Part shown: positions 1 to 8,116 of the stretch, one piece after another
How the letters are laid out: every line of letters starts with the position of its first letter
Position numbering within the stretch: the first letter of the stretch is position 1
DNA from: Oxalobacteraceae bacterium
GTDB lineage: Bacteria > Pseudomonadota > Gammaproteobacteria > Burkholderiales > Burkholderiaceae_D
Reading direction: 5' to 3'
Length of the DNA: 42,634 nt
NCBI GenBank assembly: GCA_021298975.1
Contig: JAJTGC010000023.1
Location: 1-42,634 of the forward strand
Made by a program: the position numbers and the translations under genes
Notes under the pieces: generated by a model
What the model was told of the DNA's origin: nothing
What the model saw: the letters and a program-made list of their open reading frames with translations, nothing else
Database searches by the model: none

Positions 1-355
1 GTATGGCATATGGCAGAGTGAAAATAATGTGCACCATTTGATCGCTAAACGGCTAGTCGATCTATCTCATTTGTTAGTGAATTTTAAAAAAAGTAGTAGA
101 GATTTTTCATAACCACCACACATTCACTCAATCCGAAATATTTTTTAACTGGGAAAACCCAGAAGATATTGACTTTCACATTTTTTTGGCATTTTGAATG
201 AAAATCATCACATCCAAAAAATATTTTTAATAGTCATATAAAAAATTTTGAGAACTATCCGCTGGCGAAAGTTACCAAGCTCCCGCACCTCCCACCGCTG
301 CCTATCGGCTTTATCTGTGGGAAAAATGCATTAATCATTAAGGAGCCCACTGACC
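1..355. other. AT-rich non-coding leader region
   Basis: No convincing gene is visible here. The stretch is rich in A and T runs, unlike most of the window. A TTGACT hexamer at 169-174 could be a -35 element, but the -10 at the right distance (near 192-197) is poor, so I do not call a promoter. An AAGGAG Shine-Dalgarno site at 340-345 lies ten bases before the ATG at 356 and fixes the start of the first gene. The AT-richness continues into that gene and fits an acquired segment. Confidence 0.5.
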
Positions 356-2836
356 ATGCAAGCGACATCTTCACCTAGTGCAAAGAGTTCTTATCAACAA
401 AGCCAGCAAGAGGCTCACGAAGACGACGCCACGAAGAATCAAGCGCAGGCCAATCATTCCAGCTTGAATACATCAGCCGATATGAATGGTGAGAATGGCA
501 GAGACAATGACGGATCGAATTCAAGCAAAGATACTGATAAAAAACCCATCATGGTGACAAAGCCAATATCCATAAAACTGGAAGGCATGTCTTCCGAGGT
601 AATGAAAAACCAAGTAACACCAACACAAACACCAACACCAACACAAACACCAACACAAACACTAATACCAACACCGATATCACCCAGAGGCGTTAAGCCA
701 ATAACACGCCTTCCACTTCCTGACGCTGGAAAAAATCCCAAATCCCCCAGGTCACCTCGCACGGATCAACCGCGCAATGTCGCTGAGCAGGTACCCAAAA
801 GTCCAGGTAGAGACGAAATCATTCACATGGCAGACTCAGTAGCTGATGCTTATCGCGCATTTGGCTCACCGCGCAAAGAGCAACCAACCCCCAGACGTCT
901 TGAAAGCCGACGTGGTTTGGAACAGCCCTTGGCAGAGCGTGCGTTGGAGAAGACTGAGAATTCTCAAACTACAGCTACGCTGACAAAGACGACGACGCCA
1001 ACCAGCACTGCAACGACGACTGCTACCCAGACCGTAACGACGATGAGCTTGGAAGCGACGGTCGCAAGTTCCAGCAGTCTTGTAACTGAATTCAAGTCGA
1101 ATTTCTCTGACAGCATCATGCCCATTGCCAGTCACGAATTGCCGACTATCACTAGCCCAATGAGCGGCAATGGCGCGCTACCGGACGAGCCAGGCTATCA
1201 GCCAGGACAGATTTTCATCAAAGCAAGACGCAAGATATCCATGCCCAAGGTAGTTATGTCCGCAAGTGATGGCTTGATCGCATCGTCTGTGCAACCGGCA
1301 CGCAACGTGAAATACAGTAAACAAGCACAAATGGAATTGCTAGCCGATATGCTCGTTGCTGAGTGTACGGGAGATTCAATCAACCCTCTTGACATGGGAT
1401 CAATCAACCAAAATTATGCGCCATTAAATTTGAATCAGTTACCAGCGGAGTTTGCTGAATTCAATACCTATCTCAAAAGAAAAAATAATCCAACGTCAAG
1501 TCATTTGATCCATGCAATTTTCCGATCCGATTTCGAGTCAAGTGAGGCATGGAAAAATGCAATTGCTGTTGATCAAAAATTCAGTGGTCGAGATTATAGA
1601 TGGACGCCAGCATCAGGAAATTTCGAGGGTAAATACGCAGAGCAATTAGAAAGCATGCTGCAAAGCTTCGCAGATGACTTTTCTCGTCACCTGTTTGGTA
1701 ACTCGCCTGCAATGAAATCAATCAGCATTCCAAAAGAATTTAAAAATTTCCTATTTATAGCAGATAAGAAATTCGTTGAAAAATTACTGGATCAGGATAG
1801 CCGTGCTGCCGGAGGCGAGAAAGGCACTCAACGACTGTCAATAAAAAATATTGAGCAATTGCGTGCTTATTTTCTCATGAATATTCTGGTTACTCGCTTC
1901 ATTAAACCTATTTTGATAAAAGAGGATCGCTCAAATTCAGCTGTTTCATTGACGATACTCAAAATGGAAATTCATTCTATAAACAAGGCAACATTAGAGC
2001 TGTGTAAGGATTTTCAGCCAAAGTCCTTCGATCTTTTCCCGGAGAATTTGCAGAAAATAATGATAAAAAAAACAGAAGAGGAATTAAGAATTGCGACGAT
2101 TCAAAAAGGTAAAGATCGATTTTTTCAAATAAAAGAAGAGTATTCCCACCGGCATACGCGCTCTCGGAGCGACCTTGGTGTAAACACAAGGACTAATCCA
2201 CTGGAAGAAAAAGCGCGTATCGGAAATCAAAAAAGAAATCAGCGCAAGCAGTTGGAGAGCCAACGCAGGCAAATTGATAATCAACTTGGGCAAATTCTCG
2301 CTGAGCTGAAAATCAAAGAATTTCCAGATTCCCTTAAAAAAGGAATAAATATAGCAAAAGTATCCTGGTTTTCTGTTGGTGATGAAGTGAGCAATCATGC
2401 GGTAGTTCAGCATCTTTTGAAAACGACCCGCGATCTGATTGCCAGCGCGCAACTTGATAAAAATTTAATGTTTTTTGAAGACAAGCTCAGCTCACTTGCC
2501 TCTGAAAGCCTCGATTCGCGCGCAAAACGGCGCGCAACAATGCCCTTGAGTTTGGGCGATCTTGATTTTTTGAATGCCATACTGGATCAGACGATCAATA
2601 CTGATTTTTCCAGTACCGCCATTTCGAGTGAATCGACCAATGCGGCTAATTCTTCCATTGCTATTGAAATGGAAACTATGCCAACAACAACAACGACGAC
2701 GACAACCACAACGACCACAACGACAATGACAATAATCAACCCCTCTGTAGTGACAATTCAGAATTCCCTGGCTCCTGTTCCAGATTCGAATTTAATGGGA
2801 AGTCAGAAAAATGATCCATTAAAACCAACCAACTAA
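356..2836 (+). CDS. Large disordered protein with a RasGAP-like domain (eukaryote-like, possible effector)
   Basis: The protein has 826 residues; the ATG is fixed by AAGGAG ten bases upstream. I do not recognise a named family. Residues 1-300 are low-complexity Ser/Thr/Pro/Gln sequence with a TPTQ repeat (88-107) and several SPR motifs. Residues about 320-570 are predicted helical and resemble a RasGAP domain: a leading helix near 325, IFRSDF at 388-393 where RasGAPs have the arginine-finger LFRGNS loop, IPKEF at 458-462 where they have LPPxLR, and ILVTRFIKP at 510-518 where they have the FLRFINPA signature. The two arginines (R390, R514) are 124 residues apart, against about 115 in p120GAP and neurofibromin. 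A basic, probably coiled region (about 585-650) and a poly-Thr tail follow. No signal peptide or membrane segment is seen. A paralogue lies 18 bp downstream. The RasGAP assignment is inference from remembered sequences, and a host-directed or secreted role is speculative. Confidence 0.5.
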   Translation: MQATSSPSAKSSYQQSQQEAHEDDATKNQAQANHSSLNTSADMNGENGRDNDGSNSSKDTDKKPIMVTKPISIKLEGMSSEVMKNQVTPTQTPTPTQTPTQTLIPTPISPRGVKPITRLPLPDAGKNPKSPRSPRTDQPRNVAEQVPKSPGRDEIIHMADSVADAYRAFGSPRKEQPTPRRLESRRGLEQPLAERALEKTENSQTTATLTKTTTPTSTATTTATQTVTTMSLEATVASSSSLVTEFKSNFSDSIMPIASHELPTITSPMSGNGALPDEPGYQPGQIFIKARRKISMPKVVMSASDGLIASSVQPARNVKYSKQAQMELLADMLVAECTGDSINPLDMGSINQNYAPLNLNQLPAEFAEFNTYLKRKNNPTSSHLIHAIFRSDFESSEAWKNAIAVDQKFSGRDYRWTPASGNFEGKYAEQLESMLQSFADDFSRHLFGNSPAMKSISIPKEFKNFLFIADKKFVEKLLDQDSRAAGGEKGTQRLSIKNIEQLRAYFLMNILVTRFIKPILIKEDRSNSAVSLTILKMEIHSINKATLELCKDFQPKSFDLFPENLQKIMIKKTEEELRIATIQKGKDRFFQIKEEYSHRHTRSRSDLGVNTRTNPLEEKARIGNQKRNQRKQLESQRRQIDNQLGQILAELKIKEFPDSLKKGINIAKVSWFSVGDEVSNHAVVQHLLKTTRDLIASAQLDKNLMFFEDKLSSLASESLDSRAKRRATMPLSLGDLDFLNAILDQTINTDFSSTAISSESTNAANSSIAIEMETMPTTTTTTTTTTTTTTMTIINPSVVTIQNSLAPVPDSNLMGSQKNDPLKPTN
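608..676 (+). repeat. ACA/CCA/CAA codon repeat encoding TPTQTPT
   Basis: A tandem run of ACA, CCA and CAA codons encodes alternating Thr-Pro-Thr-Gln units at residues 88-107 of the first large protein. The repeat unit is a multiple of three, so copy-number change would alter linker length without breaking the frame. Such repeats are typical of disordered linkers. Confidence 0.75.
2681..2732 (+). repeat. Trinucleotide run of Thr codons (poly-Thr)
   Basis: About fifteen consecutive ACA/ACG/ACC codons encode a poly-threonine stretch near the C-terminus of the first large protein. Mixed synonymous codons suggest that the tract is not a fresh slippage product. It lies in a disordered tail after the folded part. 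Confidence 0.75.
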
Positions 2837-2854
2837 GAAAGAGACTTGACTGTC

Positions 2855-4261
2855 ATGAGCTTAAGCACTAATTTTTCAGCAACTAATCAATCCGATGCAA
2901 ATCATTCAGTTCGAAAGAAAAATATTGATTCACCAGAAAAAAAAGAGTCAAGCGGATCGCCATCCAAGAAGCACCGATCACAGCCAGTCATTCGTACCCC
3001 CGAAAAAATGAAAGCGGCTTTGCCGGAACTGAGGCTGCATGAAATGCCAAAATCGGATGAGTCGATCTTCGACAATTACAAATCACCCGTTGGTGCAATT
3101 TCACTTCGTGAACGTTCAGTGAAATCGCCAGCTGATACGAATGACTCGCCGAACTCTGCCAGGTCGCCTCAATCGCCTAGGTCAGCACGTAGTGAATATG
3201 AAACCATGTCGAGCCGCCGGCATCGCATTGATTCGCCCAGGATCAGTCGTTCCGGTCAGCAGCAAGCGCCCGCCCTTGTGTCTTCCCCTGGCCTGACAAG
3301 AACGAAAACGATAACGCAAACAGCGACGTCGACTATATCGGCTACCAGCGCAACAGATTCTTTCAGAGGCAATACCAATGAGCCAGCCTCTCCTACCGGA
3401 GACGCGTCACTGCACACTGTCGGGCGACAGCGCGTGAGCTGCCCCCCAAATACCATCAGCCTGCACCAGCAGACGCCCGAGCAAATGAATGATCTTGCAG
3501 ATCTTTGGATACAAAATCTGCTCGGATCCTTGTCCAGCACATCAAGCGATCATGTTTCGCTTCTGACAGATGCAAAAATCAAGTCACTTGGACGTACTGA
3601 TGGCAAAGTTGCTGTGTCATCGTTATCGCCAGCTTTGGGTAGCCTGAAGATATCCGAGGACAAGCAGGGCAAGGTTACATTAAGTAGTTTGCTCAACTCC
3701 ATGCTGGCGAACCATCTTGGCCAGAGTGTTACAGGAAAAACCATCAGAGCCATTCAAGCCACGGTCATGCATGCCAATCCGAAGCTCGCAGCGATCCGTT
3801 TTGACGACATGATTGATATGGATGATCCGGACGAGGAAAAAAAAGTCAGGCAGCAGATGGCCGATGCAGTTGCTGATCAGGCCAGTGCTTGTGTTGATGT
3901 CGCTTTCGGTGCATCGCGCACAATGTCAGATTCAAATTTGCCTCCGGCATTACTGGATTTTTGGAGGCTACTTGATGCCAGGCTCGTCAAAGAGGCTGCG
4001 AAAAATCCTGAGCTCACCGCTGAGCAGGTACTGACAGCCCGCAAGAACCTTGGGTTCGATCTGCTGATTACCCGGCAGTTGTATCCCTTTGCGCTTAAAA
4101 CGAGTCCAGGGGCGCCCGGCGCTGAGGCAAAGCCAGCTCGGGTGACATCCGACAGCGCACTTCCGGTACTGGTGACAACGTTTGCAAATAAGATGTCAGA
4201 TGCATTCTTTGCAGCATGGCCCGCGTTTTTTACCCATGCCATTGCCAGTTTTGACGCCTGA
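2855..4261 (+). CDS. Paralogous RasGAP-like disordered protein
   Basis: I chose the ATG at 2855 (468 residues), with a purine-rich AAAGAG site about ten bases upstream; an in-frame TTG at 2846 is the alternative. The gene follows the first large gene by 18 bp and is probably co-transcribed. The N-terminal 190 residues are disordered, with repeated SP/SPR motifs. Both proteins share NQxxANHS near the N-terminus (28-35 in the first, 11-18 here) and an R-rich Ser-x-Pro motif just before the helical part. The helical part again follows the RasGAP pattern: LPPAL at 362-366 and LLITRQLYP at 403-411, with R407 aligned to the FLR arginine. At the arginine-finger position it has Asn (N281, in SLLNSML), so it would be expected to lack GAP catalysis. 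The sequence ends soon after, at a terminator. The family call is inference. Confidence 0.5.
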   Translation: MSLSTNFSATNQSDANHSVRKKNIDSPEKKESSGSPSKKHRSQPVIRTPEKMKAALPELRLHEMPKSDESIFDNYKSPVGAISLRERSVKSPADTNDSPNSARSPQSPRSARSEYETMSSRRHRIDSPRISRSGQQQAPALVSSPGLTRTKTITQTATSTISATSATDSFRGNTNEPASPTGDASLHTVGRQRVSCPPNTISLHQQTPEQMNDLADLWIQNLLGSLSSTSSDHVSLLTDAKIKSLGRTDGKVAVSSLSPALGSLKISEDKQGKVTLSSLLNSMLANHLGQSVTGKTIRAIQATVMHANPKLAAIRFDDMIDMDDPDEEKKVRQQMADAVADQASACVDVAFGASRTMSDSNLPPALLDFWRLLDARLVKEAAKNPELTAEQVLTARKNLGFDLLITRQLYPFALKTSPGAPGAEAKPARVTSDSALPVLVTTFANKMSDAFFAAWPAFFTHAIASFDA

Positions 4262-4270
4262 AGCCTTCAA

Positions 4271-4305
4271 AGCCGACCGAAGGTTCGCCTTCGGTCAGCT
4301 TTTTG
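4271..4305 (+). terminator. Rho-independent terminator of the two-gene block
   Basis: A perfect 9-bp stem GACCGAAGG / CCTTCGGTC closes a TTCG tetraloop. It extends by AGC/GCT across one mismatch and runs into TTTTT. It sits 10 bp after the stop of the second RasGAP-like gene and ends that transcript before the convergent protease gene. Confidence 0.85.
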
Positions 4306-4353
4306 GCACCTGGTAGCCTGAGACGAATGAGATTATTGGTGGTTGGGACCTGA

Positions 4354-6369
4354 TCACGTCTCCGCCATCGGGTTTGATGGTGCTTGCTCTGATTCATTGC
4401 GATATAAATTTTCCAGCAAGTCGAAGACTTCATCCTTCGACAGCACATACCGTTCCATCAGCACATCCCGCAACTGAATCATCCAGTGACGGTAGGTCGC
4501 CACCGCTTTCAGCGTGCGCGCGTACAGCTCATCAGCTTTCTGTTCCAGTTCGTAAACAGACGTATCAGACGCGCCATTGCGGTGAAGCTGCCGGTAATCC
4601 AGTTTGGATCGTGAATACATCGACAGCTGATTCACCATCAGCTCGAGTCGGGTCGTGACCTTTTGAATATCATTTTGGCTGCCCACCGAAATGCCGCGTG
4701 CGCCGTAAAAGAGTTCTTCTGCTGCCACGCCGCCATAGAGCTGCATCACATCCTGCTCCAGATCTTCCAAAGTCTGCAGACCTGCATCGGGCGTGGCTGA
4801 CAGCACATAGCCCAGTGCGCCAAGTTTGGAAACAGACTCTGTGCTGATCTTCATCAACAGGGATTTTTTCTTGATATCGGCAAGCGACATTCCCCGCTTG
4901 AGCATAGGGTCAATCTGCATGAAGAAATGTCCCAGTTCATGCAAGGCAACGCGCTCGCGCTGCTTGTCTTTATCTGCGCTGGCAGCGCGATCGGTCAGGC
5001 CGATCGCCGTGCGCTCGAACGCACGAAATAACAAATCCGTATCAATCTGAGAGTCTTCTTCAATGGCGATCATGCTGGAACGGTCCACAACACCTTCCAG
5101 CAGGGCAGGGGAGAGGTTAGCCGTGACCTCGGCGACGGCATTGAGGTCCAGGCGCTCCCAAGCGATGACTTTTGCCTCTTTGCGACTCAGGAAGACTCGC
5201 AACAACTCGCAGCGTTCAGCCTTGTTTGGCAAACGAAAATTGATCTTTACACTGAAGCGGCGCAGCATCGCTTCATCCATCTCGCTGTTACTATCATCAA
5301 AATTGGAGGCAACGACCCAGATAATTTCGCGGCCTTCCTCACTTTTGATGCCATCCAGAAGACCTAGTAGCGTATTGGCAGTGTCGTCATCCCATTTTCG
5401 CTCGCCACGACCACGCGGCATGAAGAGCGATTGCGCCTCATCGAGGAAAATCATGCAGCGACCCTGCGCACAGGCTTTTTTATAAATGCCATTGAGCGTC
5501 TTGGAGCCGCCACCGACCAGACCGGATTCCAGACTGGCGCCTGATGACTGTATCAACGGAATATTGAGCTGGCGGGCCAGGTAGCCGGCGAGCTTGGTCT
5601 TGCCGGTGCCTGCCGGACCCGTCAGCATGACGTTGAAGGGCTTGTCAATATTGTGTGACTTGTAGATCGAGCGATTGTGGATCATGGACTCAAGATGCCT
5701 GACCTCCCGCTTGATATCGTCCATGCCAATCAAATCATCGAGACTGCCGCGCAACGCTTCGGGGGGGGTGACCTTGACGCCAGACATCATGTTTGGCATA
5801 CCTTTTTTCAAAACAATCAGCATCATGACCAGCAAAAGCAAACCCACAATATTACGCGACATAAAAGCAAAAAATACGTCCCGAAAATTTTCCTGCTCTG
5901 CCGATTCCCGTAGTACCTGATCATGTGCCGACAACCAGTCGGGCTGCGCTATCGCATAGGGAATACCATGCTTCAAAAGTACCTCTCGTTCCAGATTCAG
6001 GTGGGTGGTGCTGGGTACTTTGACAGAGATAATCTTGGCCTGATCTTTGTATTTAATGAGATAACGTGGAAAGTCACTCAGAGGTTGCGCCAGAAGCAGG
6101 TAATCCAGTGCGTCACGGCGCTCCGGAATGTGCGTGATCAGAGAAATATCCTGGCTGAAGATGACATTCGAGGACTCGGATGGCTTTGGCGCGCGTTCTA
6201 CCGAGATGATCAGCGCACCCAACAGCAACAAGCCGAAAAGGGCGTTACGTACTTGTACGTTCCGGAGTAATTGCATAAATGATGTGAATTTAGGCATGGG
6301 TTCCAAGGCGAGGGCGCAGCGAGACAGACGCTGGCTGAATGCTTTGAACCAACGATCGAAATAGGACAA
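4354..6369 (-). CDS. Divergent FtsH-like AAA+ membrane zinc protease
   Basis: 671 residues if started at the TTG at 6369; an in-frame ATG at 6297 is the conservative alternative, and neither has a strong ribosome site. Two membrane segments (about 43-58 and 173-188) flank a periplasmic domain, as in FtsH. The AAA module has Walker A GPAGTGKT (251-258) and Walker B MIFLDEA (306-312). The C-terminal M41-type peptidase has HELGH (477-481) and the expected third zinc ligand in SQNDIQ (D567). It is not the ordinary housekeeping FtsH. The second region of homology is short (AMLRRF, 367-372) instead of the longer LLRPGRFDR form, more like Msp1/ATAD1-type AAA proteins, and the C-terminal half is diverged. 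It probably degrades or extracts membrane proteins; the substrate is unknown. It converges on the RasGAP-like pair, and the next three genes also look stress-related. Confidence 0.8.
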   Translation of the reverse strand: MSYFDRWFKAFSQRLSRCALALEPMPKFTSFMQLLRNVQVRNALFGLLLLGALIISVERAPKPSESSNVIFSQDISLITHIPERRDALDYLLLAQPLSDFPRYLIKYKDQAKIISVKVPSTTHLNLEREVLLKHGIPYAIAQPDWLSAHDQVLRESAEQENFRDVFFAFMSRNIVGLLLLVMMLIVLKKGMPNMMSGVKVTPPEALRGSLDDLIGMDDIKREVRHLESMIHNRSIYKSHNIDKPFNVMLTGPAGTGKTKLAGYLARQLNIPLIQSSGASLESGLVGGGSKTLNGIYKKACAQGRCMIFLDEAQSLFMPRGRGERKWDDDTANTLLGLLDGIKSEEGREIIWVVASNFDDSNSEMDEAMLRRFSVKINFRLPNKAERCELLRVFLSRKEAKVIAWERLDLNAVAEVTANLSPALLEGVVDRSSMIAIEEDSQIDTDLLFRAFERTAIGLTDRAASADKDKQRERVALHELGHFFMQIDPMLKRGMSLADIKKKSLLMKISTESVSKLGALGYVLSATPDAGLQTLEDLEQDVMQLYGGVAAEELFYGARGISVGSQNDIQKVTTRLELMVNQLSMYSRSKLDYRQLHRNGASDTSVYELEQKADELYARTLKAVATYRHWMIQLRDVLMERYVLSKDEVFDLLENLYRNESEQAPSNPMAET

Positions 6370-6416
6370 ACGGAATCGGTTTAAGTTGCTACGGCGAAGA
6401 AATCTGATCGTAAAAA

Positions 6417-6722
6417 TTACACTAAACCAAGAATGCGTCCCAGCTCGGCCAAGTAGGGCGTATCGCGCAAAATTTCACCCTCGATGCTGGCAACCAGATC
6501 ACCGAGCGCGGTGTGCGTGCCACGTAATTGGTGTTCGACTTGGGGTGAATTAGCTGCAGCCTCATCCAGGGCCTGCTTGAGCGCAGCCAACTCGGCTTTC
6601 AGCGTCTCAATGCGGGACGATGCGTCAGGTAGCGATGCCAGCTCCTGTTCAAGATCAGAAACGAGATTCTGGATTCGTTCGAGACTGAAGGGCAGCGACG
6701 TTGGTTCGGAATCCATGCTCAT
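6417..6722 (-). CDS. DUF4404-like small coiled-coil protein
   Basis: 101 residues starting at the ATG at 6722, which is preceded by AGGAG at seven bases; upstream in-frame codons lack such a site. The sequence is mostly heptad-like helix rich in Leu, Glu and Ala (LERIQNLVSDLEQELASL and following), ending in a short hydrophobic region, AELGRILGLV. Length and layout fit the DUF4404 family of small cytoplasmic proteins of unknown function. It lies just upstream of the FtsH-like gene on the same strand, with about 45 bp between them, so the two may be co-transcribed. The DUF4404 assignment is tentative. Confidence 0.7.
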   Translation of the reverse strand: MSMDSEPTSLPFSLERIQNLVSDLEQELASLPDASSRIETLKAELAALKQALDEAAANSPQVEHQLRGTHTALGDLVASIEGEILRDTPYLAELGRILGLV

Positions 6723-6837
6723 GGACTGACTCCTGTTGAAAGGCCAAGTATGAACCGTCTGACGAGGTGTCAGAGGACGCATTTTATCTTGGTGGAATCT
6801 CAGCCTTGTGTCAATCAGGCGTTTTTGAAAGGATCAT

Positions 6838-7290
6838 ATGTCAATAAGAGACTATTGCAATCTCAACGTCATTTGCTGCGAGGCTGATGCGCCGATTGCC
6901 GAGGTGGCCATGCTGATGCGCAAGCACCACGTTGGTGATGTCGTTGTTGTTGACAATCAACAGGAGGGCGCGCGCATCCCGATTGGCATCCTCACCGATC
7001 GTGACATTCTGGTGGAGACCATCGCTCTGGATATCGAAGCCAAACTGTTCACGGCATCCGACTTGATGAGTTCACCGGTAACAACCGTTCAGGAGGATGC
7101 CAAGGTCGCCGAGGCACTGGGGATTATGCGCGGCAAGCGTATCCGTCGTCTTCCCGTGGTGACGCGCGCGGGTACCTTGTTCGGTATGGTCACGACCGAT
7201 GACTTCGTGAACTTGCTTGCTGCCGAACTTTCCATGATTGCCGGCCTGATGGTCGAGCAGACGATCACGGAGGGGCGTTTACGCAAATGA
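6838..7290 (+). CDS. Two-CBS-domain protein
   Basis: 150 residues, with a GAAAGGA ribosome site before the ATG. The whole protein is a tandem CBS pair (a Bateman module). The first domain covers about 5-65 (IAEVAMLMRKHHVGDVVVVD, then IGILTDRDIL). The second covers about 75-130 (VTTVQEDAKVAEALGIMRGKRIRRLPVV, then GMVTTDDFVNLL). Both repeats keep the G-(I/M)-(L/V)-T-x-D-D/R motif that commonly contacts adenosine ligands. Stand-alone CBS proteins sense AMP/ATP-type nucleotides or stabilise partner proteins. The Hsp20 gene follows in the same direction about 110 bp downstream, so a stress-response context is plausible. The ligand and partner are unknown. Confidence 0.9.
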   Translation: MSIRDYCNLNVICCEADAPIAEVAMLMRKHHVGDVVVVDNQQEGARIPIGILTDRDILVETIALDIEAKLFTASDLMSSPVTTVQEDAKVAEALGIMRGKRIRRLPVVTRAGTLFGMVTTDDFVNLLAAELSMIAGLMVEQTITEGRLRK

Positions 7291-7401
7291 GGATGCCCTT
7301 TGCTTTGTGTTGTCGCAAACAGCCAGCGTCGCACGGGACTATCGTGAAGGGGCAACGAACTTCCTTCAACCGCTTTACGTATCTTTGACAACGGAGTCAT
7401 C

Positions 7402-7866
7402 ATGGCACGCAATATTGTGCGTACTTCACCCTTTGCAGACATGTCGCGTTTTGACCCTTTCCGACTAGACCCCTTGCGGAGTATCGACGAGCTCATGCGG
7501 GACCTCACCATGCTTCCAGCACTCGGCGGTCTGGAAACCGAGTCGGGCATTCGGCTGGATGTGGAAGAAACCGATCTGGACTTTATGGTCAAGGCTGACT
7601 TGCCAGGGCTCAAAAAGGAGGACATAAAAGTCGCCATTGACGGCAGTCTGGTCACCATTGAGGCTCAGACTGCGACCGAATCCGAAGAGAAATTGGCGGG
7701 CAGACTGGTGCGACGCGAGCGCTATGCCGGACAACAATACAGGCGTTTCAGTCTGCCGCAGGATATTGATGACAAAGCCGCTGCAGCAAGCTATGACAAC
7801 GGTGTCTTGTCTTTGAAGCTGCCCAAGAAAACCGGTCGTGTTGGAAAGACGCTGGCGATTAAATAG
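7402..7866 (+). CDS. Hsp20/alpha-crystallin small heat shock protein
   Basis: 154 residues. The N-terminal arm (1-45) is rich in Phe, Arg and Asp-Pro (FDPFRLDPLRSIDELMRDL). The alpha-crystallin domain (about 50-145) contains VEETDLDFMVKADLPGLKKEDIKVAIDGSLVTIEA, RRERYAGQQYRRFSLPQDID and the signature A-x-x-x-N-G-V-L, seen as ASYDNGVLSLKLPK. A short basic tail, GKTLAIK, follows in the position of the IxI anchor, but no clear I-x-I is present. These are ATP-independent holdases that bind unfolding proteins as oligomers. A GGAG ribosome site precedes the ATG. The start of translation is well supported by the conserved N-terminus. Confidence 0.95.
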   Translation: MARNIVRTSPFADMSRFDPFRLDPLRSIDELMRDLTMLPALGGLETESGIRLDVEETDLDFMVKADLPGLKKEDIKVAIDGSLVTIEAQTATESEEKLAGRLVRRERYAGQQYRRFSLPQDIDDKAAAASYDNGVLSLKLPKKTGRVGKTLAIK

Positions 7867-8116
7867 TTCTGGGCACGGGATTCCCTGATCGAGTGGCCGC
7901 ATATGACAGCGGGAGAGACGCGGCCGTTCGGTTCTTGCATGTCAGGTGGGCTGTCTGTTTGACGGTTTCATTTGACTCATTTTTCATTTTACATAATACA
8001 AATTATGCGTCAGAAATGGGTATAACGATCCAGTGCCGCAGGCGCTGGTTTGCTCTGGCATTTCACTGGGAATTTGCCCACTTTCAACCGGCCATCAGAC
8101 AAAGATACCGGATCAA

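Noticed and set aside
608-676. CRISPR-like array from the repeated ACA/CCA units
   Set aside because: The repeats are short in-frame codon repeats without unique spacers, inside a coding gene.
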